The translations under genes and the position numbers were made by a program. A stretch of 64,000 nucleotides of DNA from Chrysoporthe austroafricana (taxonomy: Eukaryota; Ascomycota; Sordariomycetes; Diaporthales; Cryphonectriaceae): NCBI GenBank assembly GCA_001051155.2, contig JYIP02000005.1:3286001-3350000 (forward strand), written 5' to 3'. This document shows, piece by piece, positions 21,540 through 34,402 of this stretch; position 1 is the stretch's first letter; each line of letters begins with the position of its first letter. Below the pieces are notes generated by a model that saw only the letters and a list, made by a program, of their open reading frames with translations, made no database searches and was not told the origin of the DNA.

Positions 21540-22126
21540 GACCGATTTGTGGATAACGATCAGATGAAAGGAGGACCAGGACAGCGAACCCTCGCTCAAA
21601 GACCATGGCGGGACTAAATTGGCGAGCCACGCACTTAGCCTGCCACACTGGTCCGAGGTACGATGCAAGCCAAGGAAGGGTACGTTGGACGGTATATGAG
21701 TTTGAAACTAGGGGGTTTACAACCGACGTCACAACCTCATGATAGACAGTTGCACGCAGAAGATACCCATTTCCCATGAACTAACTGAGACTATCTAATG
21801 CAGTCTGCGCGGATGAGAAGTCATAAAAAACCCATGAACACGGAAACCCGAGTAAAGTCAGTTCAATTTATTGTCCAGACGATCACCAGTTCCCTCCTCG
21901 TTAGAGTCTAAATAAGAGCAATTTGTAGAGAAAAAACTCCAAAATGCCTTTTAGCCCTGTTGTGGATGACCTGAAAATCGTCCGTCCGTCTTTGTGTATT
22001 TGCTTTGAGTAAACCATGCCTCATTGCTATTGATTTCTCCGAAACCACACTCCGATGACTCCTCCGGGGGGATCAACCATTGTAAACCAGTCCGGTCACG
22101 ACAGAAGAAGGGGAAACCGCATCGCC
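21540..22126. other. convergent intergenic region (DPH4 and 14-3-3 3' flanks)
   Basis: AT-rich stretches around 21820-22020 fit 3' untranslated sequence of the 14-3-3 gene. ORFs on the minus strand here lie over DPH4 or lack domains. Confidence 0.5.
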
Positions 22127-23184
<1,058 letters not shown>

Positions 23185-25256
23185 TTTGACGGATGAATAG
23201 TCTAGCAAAGGGGGGGTTGGGTTAGCCTAGGCCGAGGTGAGAAAGCAGGATGCTGGACGCGGAATCACGAAAACGAATGGGCGCCGGTGAAACTGAAGTT
23301 GCTGGTGACGGGGTTGGCGATGGTGGTGGAATGAGGTCAATGGGTTGAACACGTTATCGGAGGGATGGAGGCTGCAGTGTTGTTGCGCCTCGCTGACTTC
23401 ATGACTAAAAGGAGGCTCCCCGCCCAACAGTGGGGTTCGCGCGTAGGCGACCACGGCAATCCCAGGTGTCAACCTTGGGCTCAGGCGGCCTGTGCGCCGT
23501 GATGTGATCTGTAGTGGGCTTGTGCATGGCCGGAAGAGGGCTGGATGTGTATGGAGTGACGGAGGGTGAGGGTATCGTCGATGAGGATCGTGATGACGAC
23601 AGTAGCACACATGGAGGTATCTCCCGCCTTGCGACGAGCTGGACGTCACAGTGGGGACCTCAGGTGCCTGTTCTAAGGGGCAAGGCTGTGTTGGCGGTGA
23701 TGGGCTGGACTGACCTGGTTGACGAGAAAGAACGAGGTTGGGCTGGGTTGGTGGTTGCGAAAAGCTGGTGTGCTGTGAAGGGGATCACAATAAGGATTGT
23801 GTTGTTGTAGTTTCGAGGAGGAAAAGTATCGCAAGTTGGAAAGTGGAGTGTTGAGGTTGTTTGGGGGAATCAGCGAGGGGTGTGTCCTAGGCGGGTGTTG
23901 GGCAGGCGGGTGGGAAAGGGTACCTAATCATATGGGCAGGGTGGCAGGGTGGCAGGGTGGTGGTGGTGGGTTGGTGCAGGAAATTGGCGGCGGAGAGGTG
24001 CATTCTAGTCTCATGCGCTGCAGCACCAGTAGTGCCACTCTGCAACTCCACCTGTCTCCTGCACTCCAAAGAGAGACAGGCCCAAGCAGCCGTTGCCTCT
24101 CGCGGCGCCCAGCAGTTGCGAATCCTTAGGCATCCGCACGTGATGGAGATCCCTTCTTGCGGGCAGGTGCTGTCCCTGGTGAAACCATGCCATACTGAGT
24201 ATCTCTGTTCTATATTTCTAGTGTACGCCATCCCACCCCTTTGGTTGCCTCCAGAACACGGCAGCTTGTATTCATTGCATTCCTTCAAAGAAGGGAGGAT
24301 GGGTCTCCTCTGCTAGCCTGACCCTGTGAGGCTCAGGGGCCATCTGCTTCACAGATGATTGGGCGCATAACGCCTGCTCTCTGCGCGTCTTCATGCCGCC
24401 CCCCCCAGGTTTCCCATCTGCCTTAGCCTGGCAGACAAAGCCCTTGTTGTCTGTAGCCCTATCTCAAGCGGCTGGCCTGCAGTAGCCATATGTCTGCCTA
24501 GCCTGTGCATACCACAATGTCGGCCGGGCAAAGCTGCTGCTCAGCATCGGGGAGACTGACTGCCTAGCTTTCTGCCGTTTGCCGACGGCCGGAGGCCAGA
24601 GGGCCAACGGGTTCACTGCGTTTTCTTATCTCCATACGCCCTGTATATAGATATCATATTTTGGCATCCTCAGCGTGATCTACCTAGCCGGTGGAATCGA
24701 GGCATGGTGCTGTGATATGTGATTGATAGCAAACCTTGATGCTGTATATGCGTACGGTCAGGTCCCAGGGCGGATCCCAACACCACTGTACATCCGTACA
24801 GCCGTGCCATCCCATGACAAGCAGAGGAAAGATACAGACCAAAAGGATGGTCTCTATTACTCCATCTCTTAACTTATGTAGAACGATTGGCTGCCCTGTC
24901 TCGAGAGACCCAGTTTTGGCCCTTGTCTCCGTCAAACGAGAGCCGTGCTGTGCTGTGTAGCCGCCGTGCCAACCTTTCAAGGGGGCAACTGGGGGACAGG
25001 ACGGAGCAGGCTGCCGAGATATTCCGTCATTGGTCCACTGCAGTTCAATCCCTCCCTCCCGGCTGAGAGGGAGCTGGACAAGCTCGGCGTCTCACCACAC
25101 TTCCAACATCAGGTGCCAATTGAAGCTCCGTATGAGATCCTCCCAAACGTCATACTCACTCCCCACCTCCCGGCTAACATCCTGCCCAGAGACTTTCCCA
25201 ACCTGACATCTACCTCCTCTCTCTACCCCCGGAGTCTCTTTCGCACATCATCCAAA
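23185..25256. promoter_or_regulatory. long divergent region between 14-3-3 and IF1
   Basis: Two kilobases hold the leaders and promoters of both genes. The 14-3-3 side is very CT-rich on the coding strand and may include a leader intron. A GGGTGGCA repeat lies at about 23936-23961. Short ORFs across 23227-24316 and 24684-24980 show no family features. The last 200 bases before IF1 are pyrimidine-rich. Confidence 0.45.
23936..23961. repeat. short tandem repeat, unit GGCAGGGT
   Basis: Three near-perfect copies of an 8-base unit, running into a TGG triplet run. It lies in the 14-3-3 upstream region. Confidence 0.75.
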
Positions 25257-26012
25257 ATGCTCCGCCAATCCCTCACCAAACTCACCCGCCCCGCCGTCTC
25301 CTCGTCGCGAGCATTCTCTGTGTCCGCCCGCGTCATGAGCGAGGGCGACACCGGTGCGCCCCCCAAGGGCTTGAGCCAGGCGTAAGTCTTCTGCGCTCCC
25401 CCCCCCCACCAACCTGTCCACCTCTCCTCATTTGCTTCTGCACCGTACCGCGCGCCGCCGCCGGGGGCTGTCGTGAAGCTCCCCGCAGCTTCCGCGCCGT
25501 CACTCCCGGTGCGCCGGGCCTGGGTTTTCTCGGTACGACGGGCGACGCCAGACGGGCTGTCCGCGGGCACGAGCGACCTGAGCGCGGCTTTCCGGACAGT
25601 CCGAGAGTCTTGGGGTCATCCGGACGCCCTTTACCTGCCTCTCTTCCCGGCGCGCCAACCTCAAGTCGGCGCGCGTTTTCGCCGACAGCGGCTCAGGCTG
25701 CAGATACCCCCAGAGACGCGAGAAGACCTGTCCCGCTAACGCCTCTGCTTCGCGAAACCTAGTGACGCCTTCCAGAAGCGCGAGAAGGCCAACGAGGACT
25801 ATGCCATCCGCCAGCGCGAGAAGGAGAAGCTGCTGGAGCTTAAGAAGAAGCTGGCTGAGCAGCAGGCCCACCTGAAGCAACTCGAGGCCCACATGTACGT
25901 GAAACATGACGATTTTGCGGCCCCTTCCCGGCGGCCATCCTGCGCACGGGACTGACTGGAGACTATTTACAGCGACGAGATCACCAAGGACCAGGGCGGC
26001 GAGCACAACTAA
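25257..26012 (+). CDS. INH1: mitochondrial ATPase inhibitor IF1 (INH1)
   Basis: Small protein that blocks F1-ATPase hydrolysis when the proton gradient collapses. Exons 25257-25381, 25763-25894 and 25973-26012 give 98 aa. The first 25 or so residues (MLRQSLTKLTRPAVSSSRAFS) form a basic, Ser-rich mitochondrial presequence. The inhibitory helix reads DAFQKREKANEDYAIRQREK, followed by a Lys/Leu/Glu coiled coil (KLLELKKKLAEQQAHLKQLE). The first intron is 381 nt, far longer than others in this window, GC-rich, and interrupts just before the inhibitory helix. Family assignment is firm; the function of the long intron is unknown. Confidence 0.93.
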
Positions 26013-26662
26013 GTCGACAGCGCATGCCGGGGGTATCGAGGAACTACGTCCACGACGTGTGGGATGGAGAACTGGCGGCCCGGAAGCAAGTCTGTACGGC
26101 AACCAACAAGAGCGAAAGTGGCTACGATGATAGGCGCATCATGGAAATAATTGGGCACGAGCACATGCTGCCGACTACTTCCCAGTTTAATCCAGCGCCG
26201 TCTCTTGCGTGCTTGACGAGTTGAAATTCTGTACATACATTGCATCAAACTTGTGGCTTTGTCAAAGTGCATTTGTTGCGCTCTGCACTGCTATGGTTGA
26301 ACTCATCTCTTGAGAAAGCCTCGTATCTATGGAGTATTTGTGCTCCTCGTCAATCCGTCTGCTCCCTCACATGCTTCCTTACCTGGGTCTCGAGCCTCGC
26401 TATTATACAATACAGGACGGTGTCGTCCAGGCAGAATGTCCTTCGAAGATCGGATTTCTCTTCTGCTGACTCTGTGGCTCATGGTCGTTACATTCTTCGT
26501 GCTCGTGTACAACCTGTCAGACAGCTGCTTTTCTCCTAGGAGATCGGGTTCGTTGTCTGTCAGGAGACGAATAGCCTGGAATGTGCACGTTCCTAACAAT
26601 AGAGGCCTGCTCTTGAAAATTGCGTCCTCTCGCGAATCCGTCCTGTGACTTCGGGACGCAGC
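26013..26662. other. convergent intergenic region (IF1 and NSP1 3' flanks)
   Basis: No gene recognised. Several short ORFs overlap without domains. Length and base composition fit 3' untranslated regions. Confidence 0.5.
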
Positions 26663-28958
26663 TTACCGCCGGCCCAAATAGGACCTGCCGAAGCCCACGA
26701 CAGCATCGTTCGCCTGGTTGCCGTAGTTGGTGCCCATATTGTTAGTCGCCTTCTGCGCAGCCTTCACCTTCGCCTCCAAAGCCGCGGCATTGTCGTCAAT
26801 CCACTTCAGCTGATGAAGGTGTCCGTTTAAGACACGGACAACCTGGCTGAGCTATATCGATATTTCGATTAGTACTGATTCCAGAAATAGCGAGTAACTT
26901 CTTGTGAATGGCGCATACCGGATCATCAGGCTTGTTGCCCTTGCTGAGCGAACCCGAGATATCATTGATCTCAGAGATCATCTTGCCCAGGTCTTTGCCC
27001 ATATCCTCCAACCGATCCGTCACGTTCTCCGCCAACTTGTAGGTGCGCTCACGCTCCTGGTCCGGTCCACCGAGCTGCTCACTAGAGCCGACCTGCTTCT
27101 CAAATAGCTGGTCAACTTCCTTCTCGTACTTATCGAGCCAGGCCTCGAGCTCGCTCTGATGACTCTCAACGGACTGCAGCTGCCGGTCAATCTCATTAGT
27201 GGCTTTCTCGGCCTCGTGAGTGTTGAGAAAAAGCTTTTGGATCTTTTCGCCGTTCTCGATAAGAAGACGATCCCATTTCGCGACCTTTTCCGCCTGGCCC
27301 TTGAATTCCTTCTGGTACTTCTGGAGATCTGAAGCCCATCGGGTAATGATCTCGTCCATCGTCTTGTTCTTCAGACGCGGCAACAAAGAAGGCGGTCCTG
27401 CGGTTGAGTTCCCCATGCCTGCCTTTGATGAATTAGCTGCTGTGGTCGTAGTGCTTCCGAGGCCAGCGGCCGTGGTCGATGGAGCGGCGGAAGCTCCAGA
27501 AGTAGCGGTAGTTGCCGCCGGTGCAGCTGTCGATGTAGCCGCTGGTGTGGACGTGGCTGCCCCACCAAACAGATTTGACGGCGCGGTGCCAGATGTCGAG
27601 GCTGGGGCGGTCGTAGAGGCCGGCTTGGCACCGAACAAGCTTGGTCCTGTCGTGCTAGACGGCGCAGCGGCCGTACTAGTCGGAGCACTTGTGAGAAGCG
27701 ACGAGGTCTGTGAGGGGGCGGACGCGGCTGTAGATGTTACTGTAGATGCCGGCGTGCTGGCTGAGAACAGGGAGGGTTTTGAGGCCGGCGCAGAGCTGGT
27801 GACCGGTGTAGGGAATAGAGTCGTAGAAGAGGGGGCCGTGGTAGACGCCGTGCTGCTTGCTGGCGCTGTCGTCGCAGCGGGTTTGCTACCAAAAAGGGAG
27901 GGAGCACCTGCACTGGCAGCTGGCTCTGTCGCCGCAGCAGGTTTGGCACCAAAAAGAGGGGGGGCGCTTGCACCGGTAGCTGGCTCTGCAGGTTTGGAAG
28001 TCGATGCAGCACCGCCAAAGAGATTTGAAGTAGACGAAGCACCGCCGGTGGAAGCCCCGAATAGATTGCCGGCGGGCTTCTGAGTTGCTGCCGAGGTCGA
28101 TGTAGAACCGCCGCCGAAGAGATTTGATGTCGAGCTGCTGGCGGCAGGCTGGGAGGAGGGCGTCGTGTTCGATCCAGTATTGAAAAGACTCGTGCTCGGC
28201 TTTGTTGCTCCTCCGAACAAGGAGGTGGAAGCAGGTGCTTGCGAAGTTTGGCCGGGTGCCGGGGCTGATTGACCAAAGAGTGCAGCGGATGACTTTGAAG
28301 GGTCGGCCGGGGGAGCGCCGGCTGGAGTCGTAGAGCCAAGGGTGTTGAAGAGAGGCTTCGCGGGCGTGGCCTGGCCGGCAGGAGTGGTCGAGCTGAACAA
28401 AGAACCTCCGCTAGGCGCGGCGGAGGTAGCAGGCGTAGAACTGGAACCAGGAGCATTCCCCGTGCTCGCGCCGAAGAGACCGGATCCAGAGTTGTTCGTT
28501 CCACCGAACAGACTTCCACCAGCTGTGCCAGGAGTTGTGGTGCCTCCAGCGGCCGTGGTTGGGGTGCTAGAGGACCCGCCAAAAAGGTTGGAGGAAGCTG
28601 GCTTGCTAGCCCCTCCAAAGAGACTGCCACCACCCGTCGCAGGAGTTGATCCTGTCGTCGTAGCGCCTCCAAACAACCCTGATCCGGATGAGGGTGTACT
28701 CGCGCCACTGGTGCCACCGAATAGAGACCCTGCAGGCTTTTGCGTACTGTTGTTGTTCGAGCCTAGACCACCAAACAAACTTCCACCACTTGACTGACCA
28801 CCAGCGGGCGCATTGTTGCTCGGAGTGCCTCCGAAGCCAAAGCCGCTGGTAGGGGTTGAAGATGACGCGGCGCCACCAAAGATGGACGAAGGAGCAGCGG
28901 TGGAGGAGGAGGCTGGCGCCGAGGTACCTGGAGTACCGCTGCCGAAGGTGAACGACAT
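26663..28958 (-). CDS. NSP1: FG-repeat nucleoporin NSP1 (Nup62 homologue)
   Basis: Central-channel nucleoporin and core of the Nsp1-Nup57-Nup49 complex. Exons 26919-28958 and 26663-26851 give 742 aa. Residues 1 to about 520 are Ser/Thr/Ala/Pro/Gly-rich with many FG, SLFG, NLFGG and LFGAKP repeats. The rest is the Nsp1 C-terminal coiled-coil domain, from TMDEIITRWASDLQKYQKEF to ALEAKVKAAQKATNNM. The start is the ATG giving MSFTFGSG; the frame extends a few codons upstream without an ATG. The intron (26852-26918) follows KPDDP, with CTCAGCCAGG after the acceptor. Long Ser/Thr-rich ORFs on the opposite strand are composition shadows of the repeats. Confidence 0.95.
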
Positions 28959-29879
28959 GATTGACAAGATATGTTGTTGGCTCGATAGACTTGGGGGGCG
29001 GCCGCAGTTAGAAGAGTAAGAGATGGGACCCGGTCGGAGGGGTGGTCGCGTAGGGAGAAGTTGAGTTGAGTCCGCTTTGATGCCTGAACTTCAGCAGAGG
29101 TTGAGAACTCCGCTGACTGGGTGAAAAGACGTAAACAGTAGAGGCCTTTCCCAGACAAGAGGCATCCAAACGGACAGTCCGAGAGACTTGCGCAGGAGAA
29201 GTCGACAGGTCTCAGCAGGAACGTCAAAGACCGCACCTCTCGTCTTGTTGTTGTGGTGAGACTGTTTGCTTCCTGCAAATATTCAACGAAGTCGTCGCGA
29301 TAGCTCTCAACACAGTAGCAGGCCAAAAGCGCGCCAAGCTGTTTGTTGCCGGCCGCGAGCTGGAAATTTTGGGGCAGGGGTGCAACCCCCAGGGTTGTTC
29401 CTTCACCACCGCCAAGTCACAGCCATTGCAGGGCACAAGCAGCGGGCGGTAGGCGGTAGGCGGTGGGTGTGGGCCCCCAAAAATCGCCGCTCCCCCGGTA
29501 CAGCTCCACTATCCTGCTTGCTGTGGGAGGTCTGGACCGGACGATGGACTATCTGTGAGACGTCAAGGTTCCTTGGAAGAGGTCGGAAGTTGTCGATCGA
29601 CCAGGCCAGAAGCACAGCGAGTAGCCCTCCTCCTCAGCTCGTCTGTCTGTGTGGAACTTTAAATGAGCCCGCCTCCTGTACGAACACGAACAGCTGTTCT
29701 CACAGGCGTCCCTCAGCCGTATATCTGTCCAGCCTTGAGGCCCCTCCATCTTCTCAGTTGCCCCTCCCTAGTCTCCCTTCTGTCGCACGTGTCTCGACCC
29801 GTAACCTCAACGACGACCTCGCGTGACCCTTCGAACATTTTCCTCTTCTCCAACTCTCCACCATCCACGGCAACTGGCC
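28959..29879. promoter_or_regulatory. divergent promoter region, NSP1 / LAA2-like gene
   Basis: About 0.9 kb between divergent start codons, with a GGCGGTA tandem repeat at 29446-29466. A TTTAAA-type AT stretch lies near 29656. Short ORFs are unsupported. The last 180 bases before 29880 are pyrimidine-rich. Confidence 0.45.
29446..29466. repeat. (GCGGTAG)n heptamer repeat
   Basis: About three copies of a 7-base unit in the NSP1/LAA2-like intergenic region. Confidence 0.75.
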
Positions 29880-31483
29880 ATGTCTGGCAGGAGAGATAGC
29901 CTGACGCCTCCTGAAAGGAGCGGGACTCAGGATCCCGGAGCCCATGAGCTAGGTAAGTCCTACTTTCTACCCCTGAAGCCGTGGCATTTGGGCCTCACAA
30001 CACTGTACTGAGAGACGCTGTTTAGATTCATCTGAATCCGACGATCACTTCTCCGATGCTCAGTCCGTCCCTCGCAGCCCCAGCGCCTCTCCCATACCCA
30101 AGCTCCGGGTCGAGAAGGTCAGCCATGAGCCCTCCTACGGCGAAGTTCCCGGCACCGAAGCGTACAAGATGAGAGAGGAGGACGCCGAGCCAGACGAGAT
30201 TGCGATTGTTGTGCCTGAGGAGAACAAGGCTGCCGACGGCGAGGATCAAGCGGGAGACATAAGGTCGCCCTCGACCCCTGGCGGTCATCCGATTCCCAAG
30301 ATGGTGGTGGAGGAGAGCCCCGGCAACTCAGAGGCGCAGTCCCACCCAGAAATCAAGCACAAGGGGGATGCATCACCGGATGTGCTGGTGAAGTCACCAG
30401 CGGAGCAGGAAGGCACTGGTACGAAAATGTAGCAGACCCTTCTTCGCCTCCTGAGGTACTGAGCATTCTCTATTGTAGTTGAGCCAATATCACCCGCGTT
30501 GTCCTCGCCGAGGTCTGTCCGCTCAAGGCGGAAATCCTCCATTGCCAAGCAGGAGGCTGAAGGTGCTGATGATGGTGACGACGAGTTCGGGGATGACTTC
30601 GACGACTTTGAGGAGGGCGACGAGGAGGCGGAGTTTGATGACTTTGACGATGGCTTCCAAGAGCCCGAGATACCCGCCGCGCCTGTCACACCATCAGCAC
30701 CGGCTGTGCAGCCATTATCATTTGTATGTTGGCCTTCCTATGCGAGTCTCGTCTTCGACCTCGACCTCTACCATGCTGACCTTTCCACTCAAGTCAATAC
30801 CTGACTTTGACGGGCTGGACCCAGACGACATAGCCAAAACCACGGAACCGTACCTCGACGCCCTTTTCCCTACAATAGCAGGCGACGACGTGCCACCAAC
30901 ACCAACATTATCCTCCAAAGACAACCCCATCTTCCTAACCCAGCGCTCTGCCTCCCTCTGGTCTCAACTCGTCGCCCCGCCGCCACTCCAACCTCCAGAC
31001 TGGATCCGCTCTCGCATCCGGCGGCTTTTTCTCGTCTCCCTTGGCGTGCCCGTCGACTTAGATGAGATCCTGCCCGCATCCAAGCAGAAGAAACTCGTCC
31101 TCCCATCCATGAACTCACCCCGCACATCCTCCGACTCACGACGGTCCGGCTCGCGCGCCCCCTCGCGGCTCAAGTCGCCGCAGCCAGGTCAGGAGAACGT
31201 CCCGGACGGACCGACCTCGTCGAAGCCAAGGGGCCCACCGCCGCCCCCAGAGTTTGACCTCGTCGCCGCGCGGCAGCTGTGCACGACGACGGACGAGGCT
31301 CTGGACGGGATGACGGATGGGGAGCTGAAGGAGCATATTGGGCGGCTGGAGGGACTGGAGGGGACCGCAATGGCGGTGCTGGAGTATTGGAAGGAGAGGA
31401 CGGATGAGCAGATCAAAGAGAGAGAGGCATTTGAGGGCGTTATCGAGAATTTGGTGAAACATGCGCGGAAAACGAGGAAATGA
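29880..31483 (+). CDS. acidic DFxDF-motif protein, LAA2 (YBL010C)-like AP-1 accessory candidate
   Basis: 466 aa from exons 29880-29952, 30026-30418, 30479-30723 and 30794-31483, frame kept throughout. The first 160 residues are disordered, acidic and Pro/Ser-rich. An acidic Phe block follows: GDDFDDFEEGDEEAEFDDFDDGFQEPE in essence, seen as FGDDFDDFEEG then EFDDFDDGF. Such DFxDF/FxxF motifs bind adaptor ears and clathrin. The C-terminal half is more ordered (PYLDALFPTIAG, LWSQLVAPPPLQPPDWIRSR, LFLVSLGVPVDLDEILP) and ends in a helical, charged segment. The layout resembles the yeast Laa2/aftiphilin clathrin-box type, so a role in AP-1 traffic between Golgi and endosomes is inferred. The exons and protein are firm; the family name is moderate. 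Confidence 0.7.
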
Positions 31484-31956
31484 AAGATGGCGTAGGCCTC
31501 CAGGGAGCATCTTTAACAGGCCAGGCGCCCCCGGCCTGGTACCCACCGCTCATTGGGAGCCTTGTGCCCCATGAGTAGTAGAAGTAGCTAGCTATCATAT
31601 TGATATTGAGAGCCAGCAAACCAATCAACCTTCTTACGTCTACGTGCAGACACAGATATACGGTACAATAAGTACATGAGAAAGCTACCTCCCAGGAGCT
31701 GACAACGTGGATGAAACTGCGATGGAACGAAAAGCAATGAACTTCACGGAAGATGAGACGCCCATTTCAAATACAGACTAATCCACGGTGCAACATTATT
31801 ACAGACAATCCTCCACCCGAGGATCACGTTGATAGGAGGCAATCCACTGACTTTTTTGTATTCCTAATGCTGCCTAGATATAGCCCTAGCTGTCGCAGCC
31901 AGAGTCTCCTCAACAATGAGAAGACTCCTCAGCACCCTTCCCGTAGTGGCATCAAC
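31484..31956. other. convergent intergenic region
   Basis: 3' flanks of the LAA2-like gene and eIF2 gamma, AT-rich around 31590-31680. No gene recognised. Confidence 0.5.
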
Positions 31957-33544
31957 TTAGTTCGTACTAGGCTGCAGGGTATTTCCAGCAGCAATTGTAG
32001 CCCAACCGATGAGACGCCAGTGCTTCTCGATACGTCGAGATAGCGCAACCTTTTCGCCAATCTTCGTGCAAGCGGGGTTGGTCAGGATGAGCTTCGCAGC
32101 ATCCTTCTTGATGGCCGCTACCTTTGCACCTGCTGATGTAGAGCCAATGTTAACCATGATGACCTCGTTCTTCGCCAGCTTCTCGACCTTGGCCTGCTTG
32201 CCGTCCGCGGTACGGACACCGAGCAGCCGGCGGAGCAGGTAGAAATTGACCTCGATCTCGGAGTAGATCTCGGGCAGGCGGCCCTTGAGACCGAGAACGA
32301 AACCGACCAGACGATCGGCACGGCAGAGAGTAGGGTCGATGCGGGTTCCGACACCGATGAGGCCACCTGGGACGGCGTACTTCAAGTCGTTAGACTCAGA
32401 GTTGAGGGAGACGATGCGAGAGAAGATAGGCGTGCACTTCAGATCACCCTTATCATCACGAGTGACGATACCTGGTCGGATCTCGATCTCGTCGCCAAGC
32501 TTGAGCACACCGTGGAGGATAGAGCCACCAGCAACACCACCCTTCAGCTCCTCAATCTCGGCACCAGGCTTGTTGACGTCGAACGACCGGATGACGATCA
32601 TCTGAGGATCCATGCTGAAATCTCTGGGAGGCACAGGGATGGTGTTGACAATAGCCTCATTCACAGCGTCGATGTTGAACTTCAGCTGGGCGGAGATAGG
32701 TATGACAGGCGACTTGCCGGCAACGGTGCCACGGATGAACTTCAGAATCGACTGATAGTGTGCCAAGGCGGCCTCTTCCCGCATCAGATCGACCTTGTTC
32801 TGCAGGATGATAATCTTGTCCAGCTTCATGATCTCAATAGCAGCCAAGTGCTCGGAGGTCTGGGGCTGCGGGCAGGTTTCGTTTCCGGCAACCAAAAGCA
32901 ACGCGGCGTCCATGACCGCAGCTCCTGACAACATGGTGCTCATGAGAATGTCGTGACCGGGGCAGTCAACGAAGCTGGGTAGAATTTATTAGCCAGATAT
33001 TCAATTCACGCGAGGACGAGGCTGCTCACGAGACGTGTCTCAGCAATCTGTATGTGCCACCGCATCCCTCACGCTCGCAAGGAGGATCAACCTCCTTGTC
33101 GCTCTTGTAACTCCGGAAGCAACCAGGCCTTGGGCACTCCTTGTTGTCGCACTGGTAGATTTTAGCATTGGCATAACCAAGCTTGATAGTAATGTTCCGT
33201 ATCAACTCGTTCTTGAAACGGACGGTCTGGACGCCTGAGATGGCCTTCACGACGGTCGATTTTCCGTGAGCGACATGGCCGATGGTACCAATGTTGATAG
33301 TCGCCTGCCTGGCGATAATCTCTGGGGTGAGGGGGGACAGGGTCGACACGTCGAGGTCCTTGGGCTCGGTCTGAGGAGGCAAAGGCGGGCGCTGAACAAC
33401 GGGCGCAGGGGCAGCCTTCTTCATGGCAGGCTTCAAGGGCTTTTCCTCCTCGACCTCGTGGTCCGACAGTCCGACCTCAGAGGCCTCGCTGTCAGACGCA
33501 TTGATGTCGTTGCCCAGCTTGTCTGTCTCGCCGTTCTCCGCCAT
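31957..33544 (-). CDS. GCD11: translation initiation factor eIF2 gamma (GCD11)
   Basis: GTP-binding core of eIF2, which delivers initiator Met-tRNA to the 40S subunit. Exons 33030-33544 and 31957-32974 give 510 aa. The N-terminal 80 residues are an acidic, Pro-rich extension. G-domain motifs: GHVAHGKS (89-96), DCPGH directly after the intron, NKVD and SAQLKFN. The zinc knuckle is present ([11 protein letters not shown] with CEREGCGG). Domains II and III follow (PGLIGVGT-type region seen as [16 protein letters not shown]). The single intron splits a Ser codon just before the switch II motif. All catalytic motifs are intact. Confidence 0.96.
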
Positions 33545-33887
33545 CGTGATGGTTTGTTGAGTCGGGTATGGGGCGAGTAACTCAATACGCGTATGAATCC
33601 GTCTCCGGTTTCGATAGATCGCAGCAGAGAGGAGGATTCCAAATTAATGGTGTTCTGGTGGGGCGTCCGATTTGGGGGTTGATTGTCTTGGGAAGACAAT
33701 GCTTTGGAGGCTCCTGGGTTTGGTGGGTAGGTCGCCTCTTTCAAGATTGAGTCACTGCGGAAGATTTCCTTAGCACTTGGCATCAGGTACGTAGGTACCT
33801 GCCACCCTACCTACCCCTCCAAGCCCCACCTCAGGATCCTTGCGCGGCGCCACAAGTGGCTTGGGCTTCTGCGGTCTCGAGCGCTCT
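33545..33887. other. upstream region of eIF2 gamma
   Basis: Should hold the eIF2 gamma promoter. Two GTAGGTAC-type direct repeats occur near 33785-33815. No gene seen. Confidence 0.4.
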
Positions 33888-34402
33888 TTAACGTCCCTTT
33901 ACCTCGAGTTGGATTGTGAGCACGTGTGCTACCTGGTAAACAGAAGTTACGGCTTCGTCGTACAGTATCGGATTACATTCGCCGTTGCGGTAAGTGTACT
34001 CGCCACGAATACCTTTGAGCGGGTCCAGCTGCGAAGCAGACGAGACGGTCGTCACGATGCGGCGAACGTTCTTACAATACTGCTTGACGGCCCCAAGAGG
34101 GGTCACAGCACCGCCGATGACTAGTTCCAGGGGCTCCTTCTTGATGTCGGTGGTGTGATTCAAGCTGAATGGCGACGCGTAGTGGATAACGCCAGTGGTA
34201 ATATCGTCTATGGCATTTTGGTAGTTCTTGACTGCGAGGATCGTTAGAGAGTTGCAAGGCATAGTGCGAGCACTACGGATACCTCACTGCGAACCGAGCC
34301 TCGGACTTCATAGCCTTTCTCGAGGAGCAGTCTGGCTATAGAGCCGGCGATAAAGTCTTCAGCTCCAGTGATGAAGATTATTTAGGTGTCAGTTAAACTC
34401 AT
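33888..34402 (-). pseudogene. broken GRE2-like NADPH-dependent reductase (extended SDR)
   Basis: Remnant of an SDR related to GRE2/ketoreductase enzymes. From the ATG at 34400-34402 the frame reads MSLTDT, then TAA (34382-34384), then IIFITGAEDFIAGSIARLL and EKGYEVRGSVRS. That is a nucleotide-binding N terminus with TGxxxFIA in place. An intron of about 45 nt (near 34238-34283) leads to VIHYASPFSLN, NVRRIVTTVSSAS and GEYTYRNGECNPILYDEA, all matching the family. The sequence loses similarity after about 33930, so the catalytic YxxxK helix and C-terminal half are missing. The early stop and the truncation make it a pseudogene. Confidence 0.75.

Noticed and set aside
23227..23649. 140-codon minus-strand ORF upstream of 14-3-3
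   Set aside because: His/Pro/Ser-rich translation of a pyrimidine-rich leader; different frame from 14-3-3 and no domain.
25382..25762. Box C/D snoRNA inside the IF1 intron
   Set aside because: A CTGA is present but I see no RTGATGA C box near the intron start and no terminal stem.
27220..28717. Long ORFs on both alternative frames across NSP1
   Set aside because: They are shadows of the Ser/Thr/Ala/Gly-rich FG repeats; composition is biased and no domain is seen.
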